Numbered from the stretch's first letter, positions 29,471-44,796 are shown. The stretch is DNA of 64,000 nt from Pseudorasbora parva (GCF_024679245.1 NC_090173.1:29227660-29291659), one strand, 5' to 3'. The notes: a model not told the origin generated them from the sequence alone. Translations and numbers: made by a program.

Positions 29471-31411
29471 GCGAGGCCGAGAGCCGTGGGAATGGAACTG
29501 TAGTGTTAATGCGTCAGGCCTGGGCTATTTATGTTGTGCTTTATTATGTTTTTTTTATGCAGCAGTCATCCATGAGGGGCTGCCGCTTTATTTTTCTTTG
29601 TTTTTATTAAAAATGTTTATATACGAAGGTAAACATTCTGCGTAACTGATTCCTGCTCCTTCTCTGAACCTTTTGAACATTGTTACAATGGGTTCCTATA
29701 CTTGGCCTTTACATGTCACTTTCACTTTTTGTTTCCTCTCAGAGATGTTTTGAGTTCCCCCGAGAAACGTTTGCATTTTTTTTTTTTCTTGTTCTTGTGA
29801 GGGAATGCAATGCTTTTTGGGGATGCAGATATTTTTGCAGACAAAATTTAAATCATTTAATATTTCCTCTGAAAATAAATCAACAAATCTAAGCTAAATA
29901 AATAAATAAATATCCTATAGGTTTTCTTTTTTTAATTCATATTCTCTCAAAAAAAGTGAAATTATATTACAGTTTAACCAATTTAGTAATTTTATAAAAA
30001 AAAAAAAAAAAAACAGCAATACGAAAATGATTCTGGGTAAGCATTATGTAGTTGTCTTCACGTTCTTTCACATTAGAATAGAACTGCATAAAGTTTACAA
30101 ACTCAATCCTAATGTTCTCATCATGCTTAAAAATGATCAGGAACTTGTATAAGACGCTCGGCGCCTCTCATATTATCGCTCATGATGGGAAAGAATCACA
30201 CAGGTTAAAATCCTACTGCGTATGCTCGATTTCTCGCAGTAAACAAGAACCATAATGTTTATTTAATCAAGTATCTGGTGCTTGGATGGTAAGGTTCTAT
30301 TTATGGTTTGGTTCGTTTAAGGACGTGCAACTCACTGAAAGACCCCTTGCCATACATCAATGCTGTGGATTTTTGGTTGGGCCAGACTAAGAGGTAAACA
30401 AGATCAAGATCCACTGTCCTTGCTCTTTCAAACACACTGACTTGCACAGCGAAAACCTGGGCCAACTCTTCGAAAGAAGAGAAAATGGCTGAGGCAAGGC
30501 CTTCTTGAGCCCCTGCTGGGTCTGCCCTTTCTTTCCTATAGATTGGACGTTCGATCAACCTTCACCTTTGTTTTCTCCTCTCGCTCAATGCAGGATTCTC
30601 ACCACAGGCGCTCCTTGTGTGTGTGAGTACGCATGCGAGCAAGGGTGTTTAAGGATCGGCGTGCTGCCCCTTTACTTCAGACAGTCAGCTGGCTTCTGTC
30701 CAGGTCCATGGAGTGCCACTTCAGCTGGACATGCTCTCAGCTTAGAGGGCAAACCATTTCCCAACAGACTCACAGTGACACACGGCAATAGAGCGGGGCA
30801 GGACCCCCTCGACCGTTCATTATCTCAGACGCTCTCCCTTCCCATTGGGTTTCTCGGGATGTTTTCCTATATCAAACATTTTGCCGCTCGCACACAGCGC
30901 ACAGCACTTCTGGGGGAGTTCGCCATTTGGTGAGTGCGTGATAACTCGGAAAGCCAGACATCAAATCGCACTCCCTGTCTCAGAGTAAACAAATTAATAA
31001 TGCAAGAGGTTTTGTAGCGCATGGGTGTGAACTATTTTGAAAGTAACCCATTTCTCAGCAGGAGGCTACCTTTTAAACATGCAAACTCAAAAGAAAAAGG
31101 GACCCGGCAGACGTCGTGAAAATATGAAGGTTCAAGGGTGAATGGAAGCTGAGATAGCATTGTAGCTCTGTGGGTACTGTTCATTTGTATACGTTTTGAC
31201 TAAAATATCCTTCAAATTTAAAATACCCAAATTTAGTCCACAAAAATAACCATTTAGTTCCCAAATATGTGCAAAATCATATCCCAAATGACATGCTATA
31301 CACATTTTATTATGATCTATGTACTCAACCATCCATAGTAGGAATTTAAAGTCTTGGTGTGGTGAAAATCAAGGGTTTAATGTTGTTTATATGTGGTGCT
31401 TTTAAAATGCT
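29471..31411. other. Intronic sequence, largely unique
   Basis: No mobile element recognised. 30130-30300 and 30500-31000 are balanced in composition. The plus-strand frame at 30505-30933 (142 codons) has no recognisable domain or splice context and is not called. A 17-base A run lies at about 29997-30013. Confidence 0.45.
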
Positions 31412-31740
31412 TTAAAGGTGGGGTAAGTGTTATTTCAAAACCGTTTTACAAAAAGGACTCAGGTAGGGGCGTGTCTACTCTTGATGGTGAGAAGAGAGCG
31501 CTCAGTGCACGTCATTATTCAAAACACGCGAGTCACGCGCTGGCTTTTTGCTTGAATATGCTTGAATATGAAGAGATGTGTCATGTTCGCTTGTTTGTTA
31601 ATTTGCGATCGTATTGTGTCTCACTTCAGCGATGATAAAGACCGATTAATTTCCACAGCGTATGGAGCATCCAAATCTCCTCACTGTCTGTTTCAAGCGT
31701 CAGTTCACAAAATGTGTCCCACAAGTAAGATACTATACTC

Positions 31741-31742
<2 letters not shown>

Positions 31743-31825
<83 letters not shown>
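31743..31825. repeat. (AT)n microsatellite
   Basis: 83-base AT repeat inside the TTAA-bounded element. Confidence 0.97.
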
Positions 31826-31830
<5 letters not shown>

Positions 31831-31863
31831 ACCTCTTTTCATGAGCTATATAACCCTTATCCA

Positions 31864-32060
31864 GTCATAATTGTAATATGTCGTTAGCTGGACTGTCGTG
31901 CTCGTGTTCTTTCGAGTTGTTCATGAGAACAGTTTGTGTTTTTGTGATCGCTATAACTCATCTGGTCATAATTGTAATATGTTCATTAGTTGGACTATCG
32001 GCGCGTGTTATTTAAGTTGTTCATGAGAATGGTTTGTGTTGGATATTTACTTTTTCATTG
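31864..32060. repeat. Tandem duplication, period about 101 bp
   Basis: GTCATAATTGTAATATGT at 31864 recurs at 31965. Both units continue with GTTCATGAGAA and GTTTGTGTT. The copies have diverged by substitutions and small indels. Confidence 0.75.
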
Positions 32061-32212
32061 AATATTCGACCTGCATTAGTAACGCAGATTCTGCCATAGA
32101 AGCTATCAGCTATCAAAATAGGACCAAGACCCTTTTGGGGGTAGGGGCCTGTTTGTTTTGGTGATTTAAAATAATAACAACGGTTATCAGAAAGCACTTA
32201 CCCCACCTTTAA

Positions 32213-33939
32213 GACAAACCATGTGCAAATTCAACACCATTGCTGAGTATTTTCCCCTTAAAACTGCAGTGAACCAAACACTCTCAAAAACGTGGTTTAA
32301 AATCATTTGTGTTTCTGATGTCACAAACTACCTGGCAACCAATCACGCCAACGTGTGATTGTTGTGTGGATCCCTGAGCTGGTGCGAGTGAGTGGAGGTA
32401 GGGATAATTTGTATATTCATAGGACGAGGCAAGGGTGTAGAGTTACATTCAAGCTATTTTAAGACAAGAAAAACGTTGAAATGTCATTTCGGTGATCAAA
32501 GATGAGTTTTAAGGAAAAAAATTATTGACTACTGGGGGACTTTAACATTATTTTGGCATCAAACATAGAAACATTCTGACAGCCCTTTTCCCTCTGCTAC
32601 GTAAGAAAAACTGACAATTGATTATATTACGTGTCCAACATTTCACACTTCTTTCTTTTGGTTGATAAACTGCAACTGGGCATTTGAAGTGTGCTTTTTC
32701 TTTTCTGGAATTTTCCATGTGAACACACTACTCACACTCATTATTCTACAAAATGGCACAGAATAGTGCACTAGTTTGAATTCAGCCATTTCACAGAGAA
32801 CAACTTAAACGTCCTTGACAAAATCAAACAGCCCTTCGTTAACAGATTAACATTGCCGGCGGGACTCCTCTTTTTGTGTGCGCAAAGAGGTACACCCAAG
32901 CCCTGAGTTAATGGGCTAGACGGCGGATGAGCCGAGTGGCGGCTAACCTTGCCTCGTTTCCCATTATCATATTAGCCGGCATTAGCGCAGGAGCTCTCGT
33001 CTGCCGCTGCTCAGCCCTGTGCCGGCGTTAGCGCACCATGCAAATGAAGATGTAAAGAGGAATCAGTTCATCAATCACACTCGCAAGGGGATAGTGTGCG
33101 CAGGAAGAGGATTAGCCACGTAGTCCCTGGACCCCGCGCAGGTCTCCCTCCTGTCACACAGCGTCTTTAATTAAACATCTTAAAGCACTCGCCAATAGCA
33201 CTTCCTGCATAGTGGGGCTGCACTTGCCATTTGTCACAAGGCAAACATCTCTGCGGTCCTCTGAACAGTGTGTTGACTAACTCTTTTAGTAATCCTCCTC
33301 CAGAAGAATCTCCATCTGTGCAACCTTAATAAGCTAAATCGTCACCTGATGGGAAATCAGAGACATTAACCGTGATGACAGTGGCGGCTCTGGGTCTTTT
33401 AAGAGGCAAACAAAGGAAGCCCTTTACACGTAATGGACAGCAAATAAAAAGGGTCGCCGTTTTATATTCAGGTCAAGTGGTTCTAGAGAGAATGGTAATC
33501 GGCATATGCACTGGTTGGAAGTTACCGGGCGCTGGAGTGTGTCCCCAAGCAGTTTAATTAGTATTAAAGGCTGATCTGGATTAAGTGGGTTGCCGTGATG
33601 GACACAAATCCTGTCAAGTCGATACCAATAACAGAAGAAATCTCTGTAGGATCACAAAAGAAACAGCCGGGCCGCAGAATGGATGCCGCCATCGAAGCCA
33701 CCGCCAAGGGTCTCTGTGCGTAAAACCGGATGTGTTCCCGTTGCATAAGTCGAGACAAAATAGGGCCTCTGGATATGCACGCAATTAAAACACGTGACCA
33801 TCACTCAAAAGTAAAGCTGATATTTCAAAAGAGGAGACCTGGGATGGTTGTGAATATCAATTTATGCATACACTTTTCCATTTTGTTAAAATGGAAACAA
33901 AATGGAAAAGTTTTTGTATTATTAAAAACCTTGACGGTC
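32213..33939. other. Intron with candidate conserved block
   Basis: 32830-33360 is a repeat-free block with the direct repeat GCCGGCATTAGCGCA / GCCGGCGTTAGCGCA (32975-32989 and 33021-33035) and an octamer ATGCAAAT (33038-33045). It could be an enhancer. 33370-33780 is also unique. Frames here (33372-34020) have no recognised domain. Confidence 0.4.
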
Positions 33940-34213
33940 TACACTCTTAAAAAAATAAAGGTTTTTAAATGGTTATTTGGCAGGGTGTATGGTTCAATGA
34001 AGAACCTAATATCTAAATAACTTTTCCATTGCACAAAAGGTTCTTTGTAGTGCAAATAGTTTTTTTTAGAATGGTTAAAATGGTTAGAAAGAATGGTTCT
34101 TTAAAGAACCTTTCACAAAAAGGTTATTTGGGGAACTGAAAATGGTTCTTCTATGGCGTCACTGTGAAAACCCATTTTTGGTTCTTCCTGGCACCTTTAT
34201 TTTTAAGGGTGTA
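33940..34213. mobile_element. MITE, TACACTCTTAAAAA termini
   Basis: Left end TACACTCTTAAAAAAATAAAG and right end TTATTTTTAAGGGTGTA are inverted repeats. The body repeats AAGGTTCTTT/AAAGAACC modules. Same family as the truncated copy at 1504. Non-coding. Confidence 0.75.
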
Positions 34214-35446
34214 CTCAGGCATGAAATGTGTAATTTTAATGTACATTTAGGTAAAAGTTTTAAATAATATATTGTAAAGTTTATCAAATTAAGCTAGACT
34301 AGAGAACCTGCTGAACTGATACAAATTCTGTACACTGATGGAGTTAAATGTCACACAAAGTTACAAAGTTGTATGGTATCACCTACAGTAAAAAGTATTT
34401 TATGAAACATTCTTAAAATGGTTTTGCTTAATTTCTTTTTGGACAAATGCCACAATAATAATTCTGAATCCAGATCAGTCATGTTAAACAGATCAGTTTC
34501 ATCAGATCTGAGCTTGTGGAAAATGTAAAAGTATGGTGAACTCTGTCAGAGAACTCTACTGTAAATGTTATGTTTACCTTTTTTAGAGTCCACACATACA
34601 ATTTTCCTCGCTGGCACCCAGACGAGTTCGGCCTTTTGTTTAAGACTGTGAATGCTTTGGCACGCACGTCTATCCAACCACACACAGCTTAAAACCACAG
34701 GCAACCATTTTGTGAGTTGAGAATACCAATTTGAGGCATGGTTTCACTGACAGACTTAGTCTTTGCTTCGGTCTAATGGTATTGGATGATGTTTTTATAG
34801 TCAGTGAGATGCAATAATAAGATCTCAATAGCTGGCTTGCATGAGAGCCTGAAGTGGGCGTATTTTGAACACAAAGCCATGCAATCATAACCCAGTTCCT
34901 TTTCCTTGTTGAACTCGGGGAGAAAATATGAACTCTTTTGGCTTGCATATTACCAGCTTCTCTTGAGTACATAGTGTGCACGGCATGAAGAGTCAGTAAA
35001 AATGAATCCATGCCTGCACCCTGATGCTCCTCAGAATTTCGGATGAGGAGTACTACCTAAACAACCGCAGATAATGACCTGGTTGGCTGGTTGGTACATT
35101 GCCTCCTGGGCCATCATTTCATAATAACCAAATGATACGACATTTGTGCACACAATTACCTTTAAGGTTTCTTTATAGAACTGTAGTGGATTTTCATTTT
35201 CCTATATTATTTGGAAGTCTCCAAGTCTTTATTTAAAAGGTGTTAGGGAACAGCAGTTACACATACAAGAGCAGCGGCACACATAAAGGAGCACAAATGC
35301 AAATGACCCACTTCAGGGGCACTTGCCTCGTGGTGTGGACTAAAGCCCCCCAACTATAAATATTCAACCCGCCAATACACAGCAGAAAATCCAGAAAATT
35401 CCTTATTTAGTTTTTAAATATTAAAAATATTTGTGTGTGTGTGTGG
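34214..35446. other. Intronic sequence
   Basis: No element or exon recognised. The minus-strand frame at 34670-35011 (113 codons) has no known domain. Confidence 0.4.
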
Positions 35447-36523
35447 ATTAGGGGTGGAATGGTTCTCTGTAAAAAAAATCTAACCACACAGTTCTAAACC
35501 CTTGGTTCGGCACTCGCTTGCACCGTGGATCATCTCAAATATGATGATGCGTCTATAATATGGTTTCCTGAAAACAACAGACAAATAGATTTAGGTTAAT
35601 GTATGTTACTGTCGATGGATACACATTCTGGCTTCCCAATAAATTACAACGGAGATGAAAAAAAGCGTGGACAAAACAGTCACTCTTATGCGTGTGCATC
35701 TGCTCAACCATGACCCAGTCATTTACGCCACCATCACCGGGGAGTTGGTGGCACACGAGCACAGATGAGACCCGAACAGCACACGTTGTGTTTAAACTAT
35801 AGACTCATTTAAGCCGTGCCAATTTAAACATTCAAGAGCAAGATGCGAAAGAGAACTCGTGCACGCTGAGAGAAGGTGTGTGTGTGTGTGCGCTCATCTG
35901 AAGCGCGCACAGTGCGTGTCGCAGATAGAGCGGAATTATTGAGTTCTCTTTCAAGTCTCGCACTTGAACGGACAAATACACACACACCCATTTCCACATG
36001 CCCTTCTTGGTGAGTAATCCTAACAAATATAGTAGGTTATGTCTTAAGTAAAATGTACACAGTTGAGAAAGATGAGTGTTCTCGTGTATGTTCTCTTTCT
36101 GTGCATTATTTCTTAAAGGGAAAGAAGACTTTTACTGCTGTGTTTTAAATGTTAATAAAACAACAAACAAAATTCATCCTGACTGAATAACATTTGCAAC
36201 TATAATGATTCATCAGTATTTCATTTATACAGTGAAGATTATAATATACAATGTTATTTTGATTACTTTATTCAATTTCTGAAAACGACTGTTAGATAAA
36301 CTTAAGTTTATCTTAAGATAAGTTAAACTCTGTTGTAGTTTGATTATTTGTTCTTATTTTGTTTATTTTTATTTGATAAAAATGTCCTAATCACCATACC
36401 GAACCGCACTGAAACTGTGACCCTAAAACTGTGATACAAACCTAACTGTGATATATAACCACCTCTAATGGTTATATATCACGGTTAGGTTTGTATCACA
36501 GTTTTAGGGTCACGGTTTCAGTG
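35447..36523. mobile_element. Repeat element ending in a long hairpin
   Basis: It begins TTAGGGGTGGAATGGTTC. Near the right it has GAACCGCACTGAAACTGTGA and ends in CCACCTCTAA, a partial inverse of the start, as in some fish hAT-like elements. Sequence from 36407 to 36523 forms a near-perfect hairpin. Family assignment is uncertain. Confidence 0.5.
36407..36523. repeat. Long inverted repeat, 55-bp arms, 7-nt loop
   Basis: Arms at 36407-36461 and 36469-36523 pair at 53 of 55 positions by my count. Each mismatch would be a G-U wobble in one RNA strand. The loop is CCTCTAA. The arms include CACTGAAACTGTGACCC and GTGATACAAACCTAA. Confidence 0.9.
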
Positions 36524-39065
36524 TATTTTTGTGTATTTCAAATGTATTTTTAAATAAACTGAAATAAGACTAAAATCTCATGACACGCATAGTGTTTGAA
36601 GCTTCAGGGTTGACCCCTCCTGAACAAATATAAATTGAATCTACAACAGCGAGAAAGAAATAAGAGTGAAAAGGTTGGTAGAATCAGATGGCAGGTGTGC
36701 AGTCAGAGCCGCGTCCCCCTGCAGCTGTTCTCTTCCTGCCAGCTTTCCTCTGATACATATCAGTCTCGGCCAGCATGTTCCAGGGCTGGCCGCCGCTTCA
36801 GATGAGGGGCTCATATACATTTCCAGATCACAAATGCATCGCCTTCCCCCCACCACTCCACTGGAACAAATCTGCTTTCCATTCCATGTCGCAAATCTCA
36901 TGTTCTAGTAGGGTTGAACTTGGAGAACTGTGTCAGATGCGTCTCTCTCTCCCCCAACACACAGACTGTAACCCACTCTGCTCCTGAGAGACTGTGGGCC
37001 CTCCCTGCCACTCACAGCTCAGCCCAGCACGCCCACTAAACATTGGCACTGTCGCTAATAAGCCTAGGTCGTTAGTGTGCCATGTTTTGGGCTAATTTTC
37101 TAATCAGAGAGTCAGGGTCACCACCCAAAACCCTCCTTGTACTGAGAAGTTGTACCACTTCCTCCTACAACACATACACACACACACACGGCTCCCATGT
37201 GCTGTAATTATATGTGGTGGATGTCATGTGGGTGAAAAGGGAATGCGTGGCAGGCAAAGGCACTCAGCAGCAGGGTCTCGGCCATATGGAGACAGCCTGG
37301 AAACTGTCAGGCTTACTTAATAGATGTTGTCCTTTGGGATTCGGGAAGGCAGGTTCATATGGAATAAACACAGCTCCTCAGGCTGAGCGCAGATCGGGAC
37401 GTGAATCACTCCTTAACAATCATTTCAGCAGCCCCGCTTCTCTCCTACTTTCTCCATTTTGTCAGTTTCTAAGGGGTCTCATTATGGGTGAAACAGATTT
37501 GTCACCATAGAGACAAGATGTAGAGGAGAATTAAAGAACTATTTGCTCAAAACAGATTAACAACAGGAGGCCACTTATGCCCATTTAAAGTTTTTTTTTT
37601 AAAAAGTATGTGGCTTCATTCTTGCAAAATCTGCAAAACTGATCCAATGTGTCTGTACTATATATAGCTAGCACAAACTTTAAAGTTTAACAGTCAATTA
37701 TAAATGAGCTAAAAGTAACATACAACAAAGAGAATGCCACAGCAGCAGGCCGACTCTAGGGTTATCTAAGCGAGCCTCAGAAATCTTAATTACAAGTTAG
37801 CGTGCTTTAGCTATGCTTTAGCAGTGTGTTGGGTAATTCTATTAGGAGATCTAGCACAGACGGCTCGTGTTGCCTTTGAAAGCGTCAAACACTTGGCTTT
37901 TCATTTCCCCATTATGTTTCATCAGTTGTAGATCAGCCCTGGATCAACAATTTGTTTGTGATGGGGCGTGACAATGTTCAGAAGGAAATTGCGTTTCTGT
38001 GGGTGTTGAAGGCAAAGTAGCTTGCGGCTAATGCAAGCTAGCTTCAGTCTGGGACGGGGTCTGAGTCATCGCCCTGTGATCACAATGAGACATAAATTGG
38101 AGGGAAAGAGTAGCACAACACTGCAAATGGCTAATAATGTTATTAGGAGGACTGTAGCTTATGTTTTTATGCTTAAAATACACACATCTTTCTGCTTGAA
38201 CCTGAACGTTTTGTTCATAGCATTAGCTGTGTATACAAGTATCCATGTGCACAAATAAAATCACCAAAAATGTGAAAATAAAAAACGTGGACATTATTGG
38301 CTCAGTATATCTTTGAGTGCATTTACACGTACCCTCATAATATGAATGTAATATGATTTTGACAATATCACAATTAAACTATCTCATGTAAACACAATAG
38401 GCTACTTTGATCAAAATAATGTGGTTAGGCTCCCAATCGTAGTAACCTTACTTGCATCAAACTATGTCATATAAACCAAACATTTAAACGCAATAAACAT
38501 GGATATAGACACCTTAATAACCACTCTGACCCTACAAGGGTGTCGTGTGCTGTTCACACAACTATGAATGAACTCTGTGACATTATTCTGAAGCTTTCCC
38601 TCTACAGTACTCTGAATCGCTAAATTCCATCAACACAACTAAATGCAAGTAGATTAAAACAGCAGCCAATAACATGCCTACTGTATCTGAGTTCATTCTA
38701 TGTACAGTGGCAGAAAAAAAATAGCTAAACTTCTTAGTGAATAATCAGAATAATAAAAATGTGAGTGAAGTATGTTCGTGCCAAGCAGACATCATACTGA
38801 AATTAAGTCCTTGCTCTGATTATTAGAAATTATCACATTATTGGTGCACATGTAAATGTAGTCACTGAAATTTCCAGCTGTTTCTGAGACAATTTGGTGT
38901 ATTTTTGTCTACAGTAATTAGTAATACTGTGATGACTCATTTAAATAATTATTAGATGGATCTAATACAATATACTAAAGAGACCCTTAGTCAACTTCAG
39001 ACAGGTTCCTATGTTTATTAGTTTTTTATTCTTTGTCCTAAAACTGAAAATAAAGATGTACAACA
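36524..39065. other. Intronic sequence, unique-looking
   Basis: 36900-37150 and 37720-38060 have homeodomain-like motifs (GGGCTAATTTTCTAATCAGA) and no recognised repeats. Overlapping frames on both strands at 36641-36987 show no domain. Confidence 0.4.
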
Positions 39066-39182
39066 GCATTTCTCAAATCCTGATCAAACTCACCTACCCA
39101 AAATGTTCTAGGAACTCTGAGATCTTGAGTAGCTTGTTCAATTATGTTTGATTAGAGCTGGAACTAAACTCTGCAGGGCTGT
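39066..39182. mobile_element. Worn foldback MITE
   Basis: CTCAAATCCTGATCAAACTC and TGTTTGATTAGAGCTGGAAC followed by TAAACTCTGCAGGGCT resemble the two arms of the hAT-type MITE at 690-882, with many changes. Confidence 0.55.
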
Positions 39183-39260
39183 GACTATGAAGGTATATTT
39201 GGTGAAAAACAACTGAACACGTGTAAAAGTGAAATTTGTATCTGTAGAGCATATCCACAC

Positions 39261-40041
39261 TAGCCTGGATGCCAGCCGAACTTAGCCCCGCCCACAAAAT
39301 ATTTAGGTCGGGCAGTTCGGTCTGGCATTGCTCCATAGAGGAGTAATTATCTCCGAAGAGAAACTGTTCGGACCAATGAAATCATCAGGGCGGGCTTTAG
39401 ACGATGATGGAGAGATGATAAACAGTAACGTAATCATGCACATCATCAAAGGGGCTTGGATAATATTTGATCGAATCTTAAACGGAGAGCTTGTTTGTAT
39501 ATGCATTTACCTTCAAAATTTCTCTCAGAAACGATGATCATGTTGGGTAAGTACTCTGTGTATCATTAAATTATTTTATTTTCTTACAACACCGGCAAAG
39601 ATCGTGTATTCCAGCCTGATACCAGCGCGCGTGCAGACAGGGTTGCCAAGTTTTTAAAACAAAACCCGCCAACTACTAGCCCTTAACAATAGCTTCTCGG
39701 GGTGGTTCTCCAGGGGAAAAATGACGTTTGGGGGGTAAAATGTGTGTTATTTTGGCATGGTTGACAGCTAAAATTCGCACTCATTGGTCTATATATCACA
39801 TAATAGTCGCTTCAACCCGCGGGCATAGAAAACAACCCGCGGGGAAAAAACGCAGACTTGGCAACACAGTTCAGTTGAGCTCTGTTGACATTTGACAATG
39901 CGTCCCTTCGTTGCTCTGATTGGTTGTAGGTCTATCCAATTGATGTCTTTCCTGGTTCGGTTGAAACACGCCCCATAATCACAGACCAATGGAGCAGTTC
40001 AGAATATTCTGACTAGAATTGAGTATGACCACGTCAGGCTA
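39261..40041. mobile_element. TAGCC-ended element, long copy
   Basis: It starts TAGCCTGGATGCCAGCCG and ends GTATGACCACGTCAGGCTA. Flanking nonamers TATCCACAC and TATCCAAAA match at seven of nine positions, consistent with a 9-bp duplication as in Mutator-like elements. A 66-codon minus frame (39789-39989) contains CDYGACFNRTRKDINWIDLQ, which recurs in the copy at 47495, but is no known protein. Confidence 0.65.
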
Positions 40042-41977
<1,936 letters not shown>

Positions 41978-42306
41978 TACACTTTAAAAAGTGTGTTGGT
42001 TTAACTTAAAAATGTAAGTAATCTGTTGCCTTAAAATTGAGTATATTGAAATTGGTTTAATTAATAGAAACTCAAAATATTATTGTATCTGAACCACAAA
42101 AAAATTGTAATAAATCATGAAAATAGCACTATTTTGCATGTTTCACTGCGTCATAACAAATAAAACACACACAATTATCAAATATGCTTACAAAATCGTG
42201 AAATAATATTTGAATAAAGGTTGTCGGTTGTCAAAAAATGTTCATTATATGAACTCAATTTTTATTATTTAAATGAACTCAATTTTTTTTTTTTTTTTAC
42301 AGTGTA
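41978..42306. mobile_element. AT-rich MITE, TACACTTTAAAAA/ACAGTGTA ends
   Basis: Starts TACACTTTAAAAAGTGTG and ends TTTTTTTTTACAGTGTA, a common terminal pair of short fish elements. The inverted match is short, so the call is tentative. Non-coding. Confidence 0.45.
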
Positions 42307-44529
42307 ATAGCACAACTATTGAAAACATTTTGAGGTATATGCTTCCATGTTCAAATAAACAATGAATCTCAGATTTATTTTAAATTCAAAAGCCTCTGTC
42401 TTTTCCCTTTCATTTAAGACCACTGGACTGAAATCATTCTCATCTTTCAGGCCAGCTGTAACATACTTTGAGATAGAAAGAACCGTATAACCATATCTGT
42501 GGATCAATGGCGAGTAATGTGTAGGACGTTAATACTGTTTGATCAAAGAGCTGTCCTAGTTCTAGTTCTGGTTTGTGTGAAGAAAAAAAAGGTAGGGAAA
42601 GGATTGACAACAACAATAGTAACAAGGAGAACAAGAAATGGAGTGTGTGAGGAAACAAAGGCTAAGACTCTGGCAGATGTTGCAGGGTCTCTGATGACTG
42701 TGTCATGACAGATGTTGTGAAGCGTAGCTAGGAGAGGTATGACCAGGCCTAATGATTTCTAGAGCGAGCGCACAGGTACACTAAGAGCAGAACTAATCAC
42801 ACACAGATGGACACACACAGAGAGCTGCAGGAGCAGGCCAGGACACACAGATGTCTCTGCCAGAAACGAACTCGTGGCCCTCCGGGAAGGCCGGCGAATG
42901 AGCTCCATCTCCAATCAGTTTCTTTAATCATGACTATTAAAGCACGTGCAGTTGGATGCGTGTCAGTGATGACCTAAACAGGATGAGACATTATTGTGCA
43001 TGACATGCTCAACAGCTCAAACAGAAGGTAGAGATACACATATTTTCTACTACACACACTAGTGTGGTTGACATGATTTATGACCAGACGCGTCTCTTAG
43101 GGGTAGTCGCAGTGGGGAATGTTGAGCACGGGGGAGAGGCGGCCCACCTTAAACATTTTATCCTGGGCCCCAAACATTTTGGGAGGCCGGACGGAGAACA
43201 ACAACAGAACGCAGTGATTATAAGATGTGTTTTTAAAAGGTTCTTAAAAATATTCCTACTTAAAAACCCTCTTTTAAAAGTCCAAACGTGTATATAACAT
43301 ATAGACGACTAGTCTATATACAAATTCTGTTTCAGTTAAAACACAAAGCCTTTAAACCAGCACAAATTAATTGCACGCCATTCCATGTGCAAGATTTATC
43401 TGTCCTTATCTGTATTATGGGAGCTGTGGATTAATTGACTTTCATTTTCCCTATATTGGCCAATTTCATGCTTTTGCACAGTTTGAAAACATTTACACTA
43501 GTTACAAACAATTAATTCAATGGCTTGTTAGGCAGCCCAGTGATTTTCAGTGTGAGCGCAGAATGGAGGGTTGGCATCACGTGTGTGCGCTCACATGTGT
43601 CTTCATGAGTGAGCTTGGAGAACTGGCATCTGTCATAATTACGTTCACTGTGTTGACAAGCCTCGCCGTCTAACAAGATACATCCCATTATTGCCAGATG
43701 TTTTAAAATTGACATTATAAATGTTTACACTGTGTAGTAACCCGAGCTATTAGTTTCGACTAGCGACATAAAATACTCCAAAAGCCAGCATAAAAACATT
43801 AGTGTCAGCTGCTGTAAAAGTTGTGCTATTAATTTTAGCATAGGATGCAACATCTCTGAATATGGCCCATCTGTTATGGCGTCAAATGGCCCAAATTACT
43901 TTACGAAAACAGTTCCATCAAATTATTTTCATCACCGTTTTCACTGCAAACGGCAGCCGCTCAATGTTAAAAGGTCGTATTTCAGCATCATCCACGCGTC
44001 GGTGCGTCCGTTCGGTACGCCTGCGCAACTTTAAGCGCATATGTCTGCTGTGAAACATACGCTTTAGACGTTTCCCCTATGTGCCACGGTAGCTGTGTAA
44101 TGTTAACACAGCACTGTGGGAATGTGAGGTTGAGAGGTCCGGTGAAAAGTTATCACTGTAAATTAAAGGTATGACTGGTGGAAGCCCAAGGGTTTACGCT
44201 GGGGTTATCGGGGGCTTCCACACATCAGCATCTCCTATCACACATCCTGTGAAGTGTCATAAACTGCCCGACCCATTTCCAGTATCGCTGTGGCTCCCCA
44301 CAAAGCCCCCAGGGCCGTCTGCTTTACCAAACACAAAAGCAGTGTTGCCACTCTCTCACTCACTCTCTCTAAAGTCAATATATGTGGCTCTTTGTCTCCT
44401 CATATCAGATATTTCCTATCCAAGTTGAGGCCAGGATCATAACCCCTTCACATCTCATTAAAAAAAAATAGACATTCTTTATCATGTTATTTTGCTGTGC
44501 TTTATTTTTAAGCTCCACTTATGATATTC
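42307..44529. other. Intronic sequence
   Basis: No recognised element. Frames at 43064-43297, 43371-43673 and 44171-44428 have no known domain. Confidence 0.4.
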
Positions 44530-44796
44530 TGCTAACTATAAGTAAATTTGCAACTCCATGCCAGATTACTCTCATTACACTATTAGTGGACTATAGACAG
44601 TTAGTAGACTCTTAGGTTAGGGTAGAATAAATTGACATAGTCAGTATAATGTCTGTTAGGGGAGCATTGAAATAAAATTTTCGCTGATATTAAGTCGACT
44701 GATATGTTAATGAGACTTAGTTGCAAATTTATTTATAGCTCATTTATAGTTATTTATAGTAAAACGTCTAAAGCGGACCATCAAATTCAAGTTATA
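44530..44796. mobile_element. MITE fragment (GTTAGTAGACT family)
   Basis: GGACTATAGACAGTTAGTAG and GTCTAAAGCGGACCATCAAA resemble 57590-57735 (GCAGACAGTCTACTAATAGT, GGGACCATTAAAACAATGCG), which suggests two worn copies of one short family. Confidence 0.45.

Larger units (their letters stand above)
31412..32212. mobile_element. Palindromic MITE, TTAAAGGTGGGGTAAGTG type
   Basis: Left end TTAAAGGTGGGGTAAGTG and right end CACTTACCCCACCTTTAA are perfect inverted repeats bounded by TTAA, 801 bp apart. The interior holds an (AT)n tract (31743-31825) and two copies of a unit of about 101 bp (from 31864 and 31965). Short frames inside are not known proteins. Confidence 0.8.

Noticed and set aside
30505..30933. 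142-codon plus-strand frame
   Set aside because: No recognisable domain, unlikely composition, and no splice context within the rbfox1 intron.
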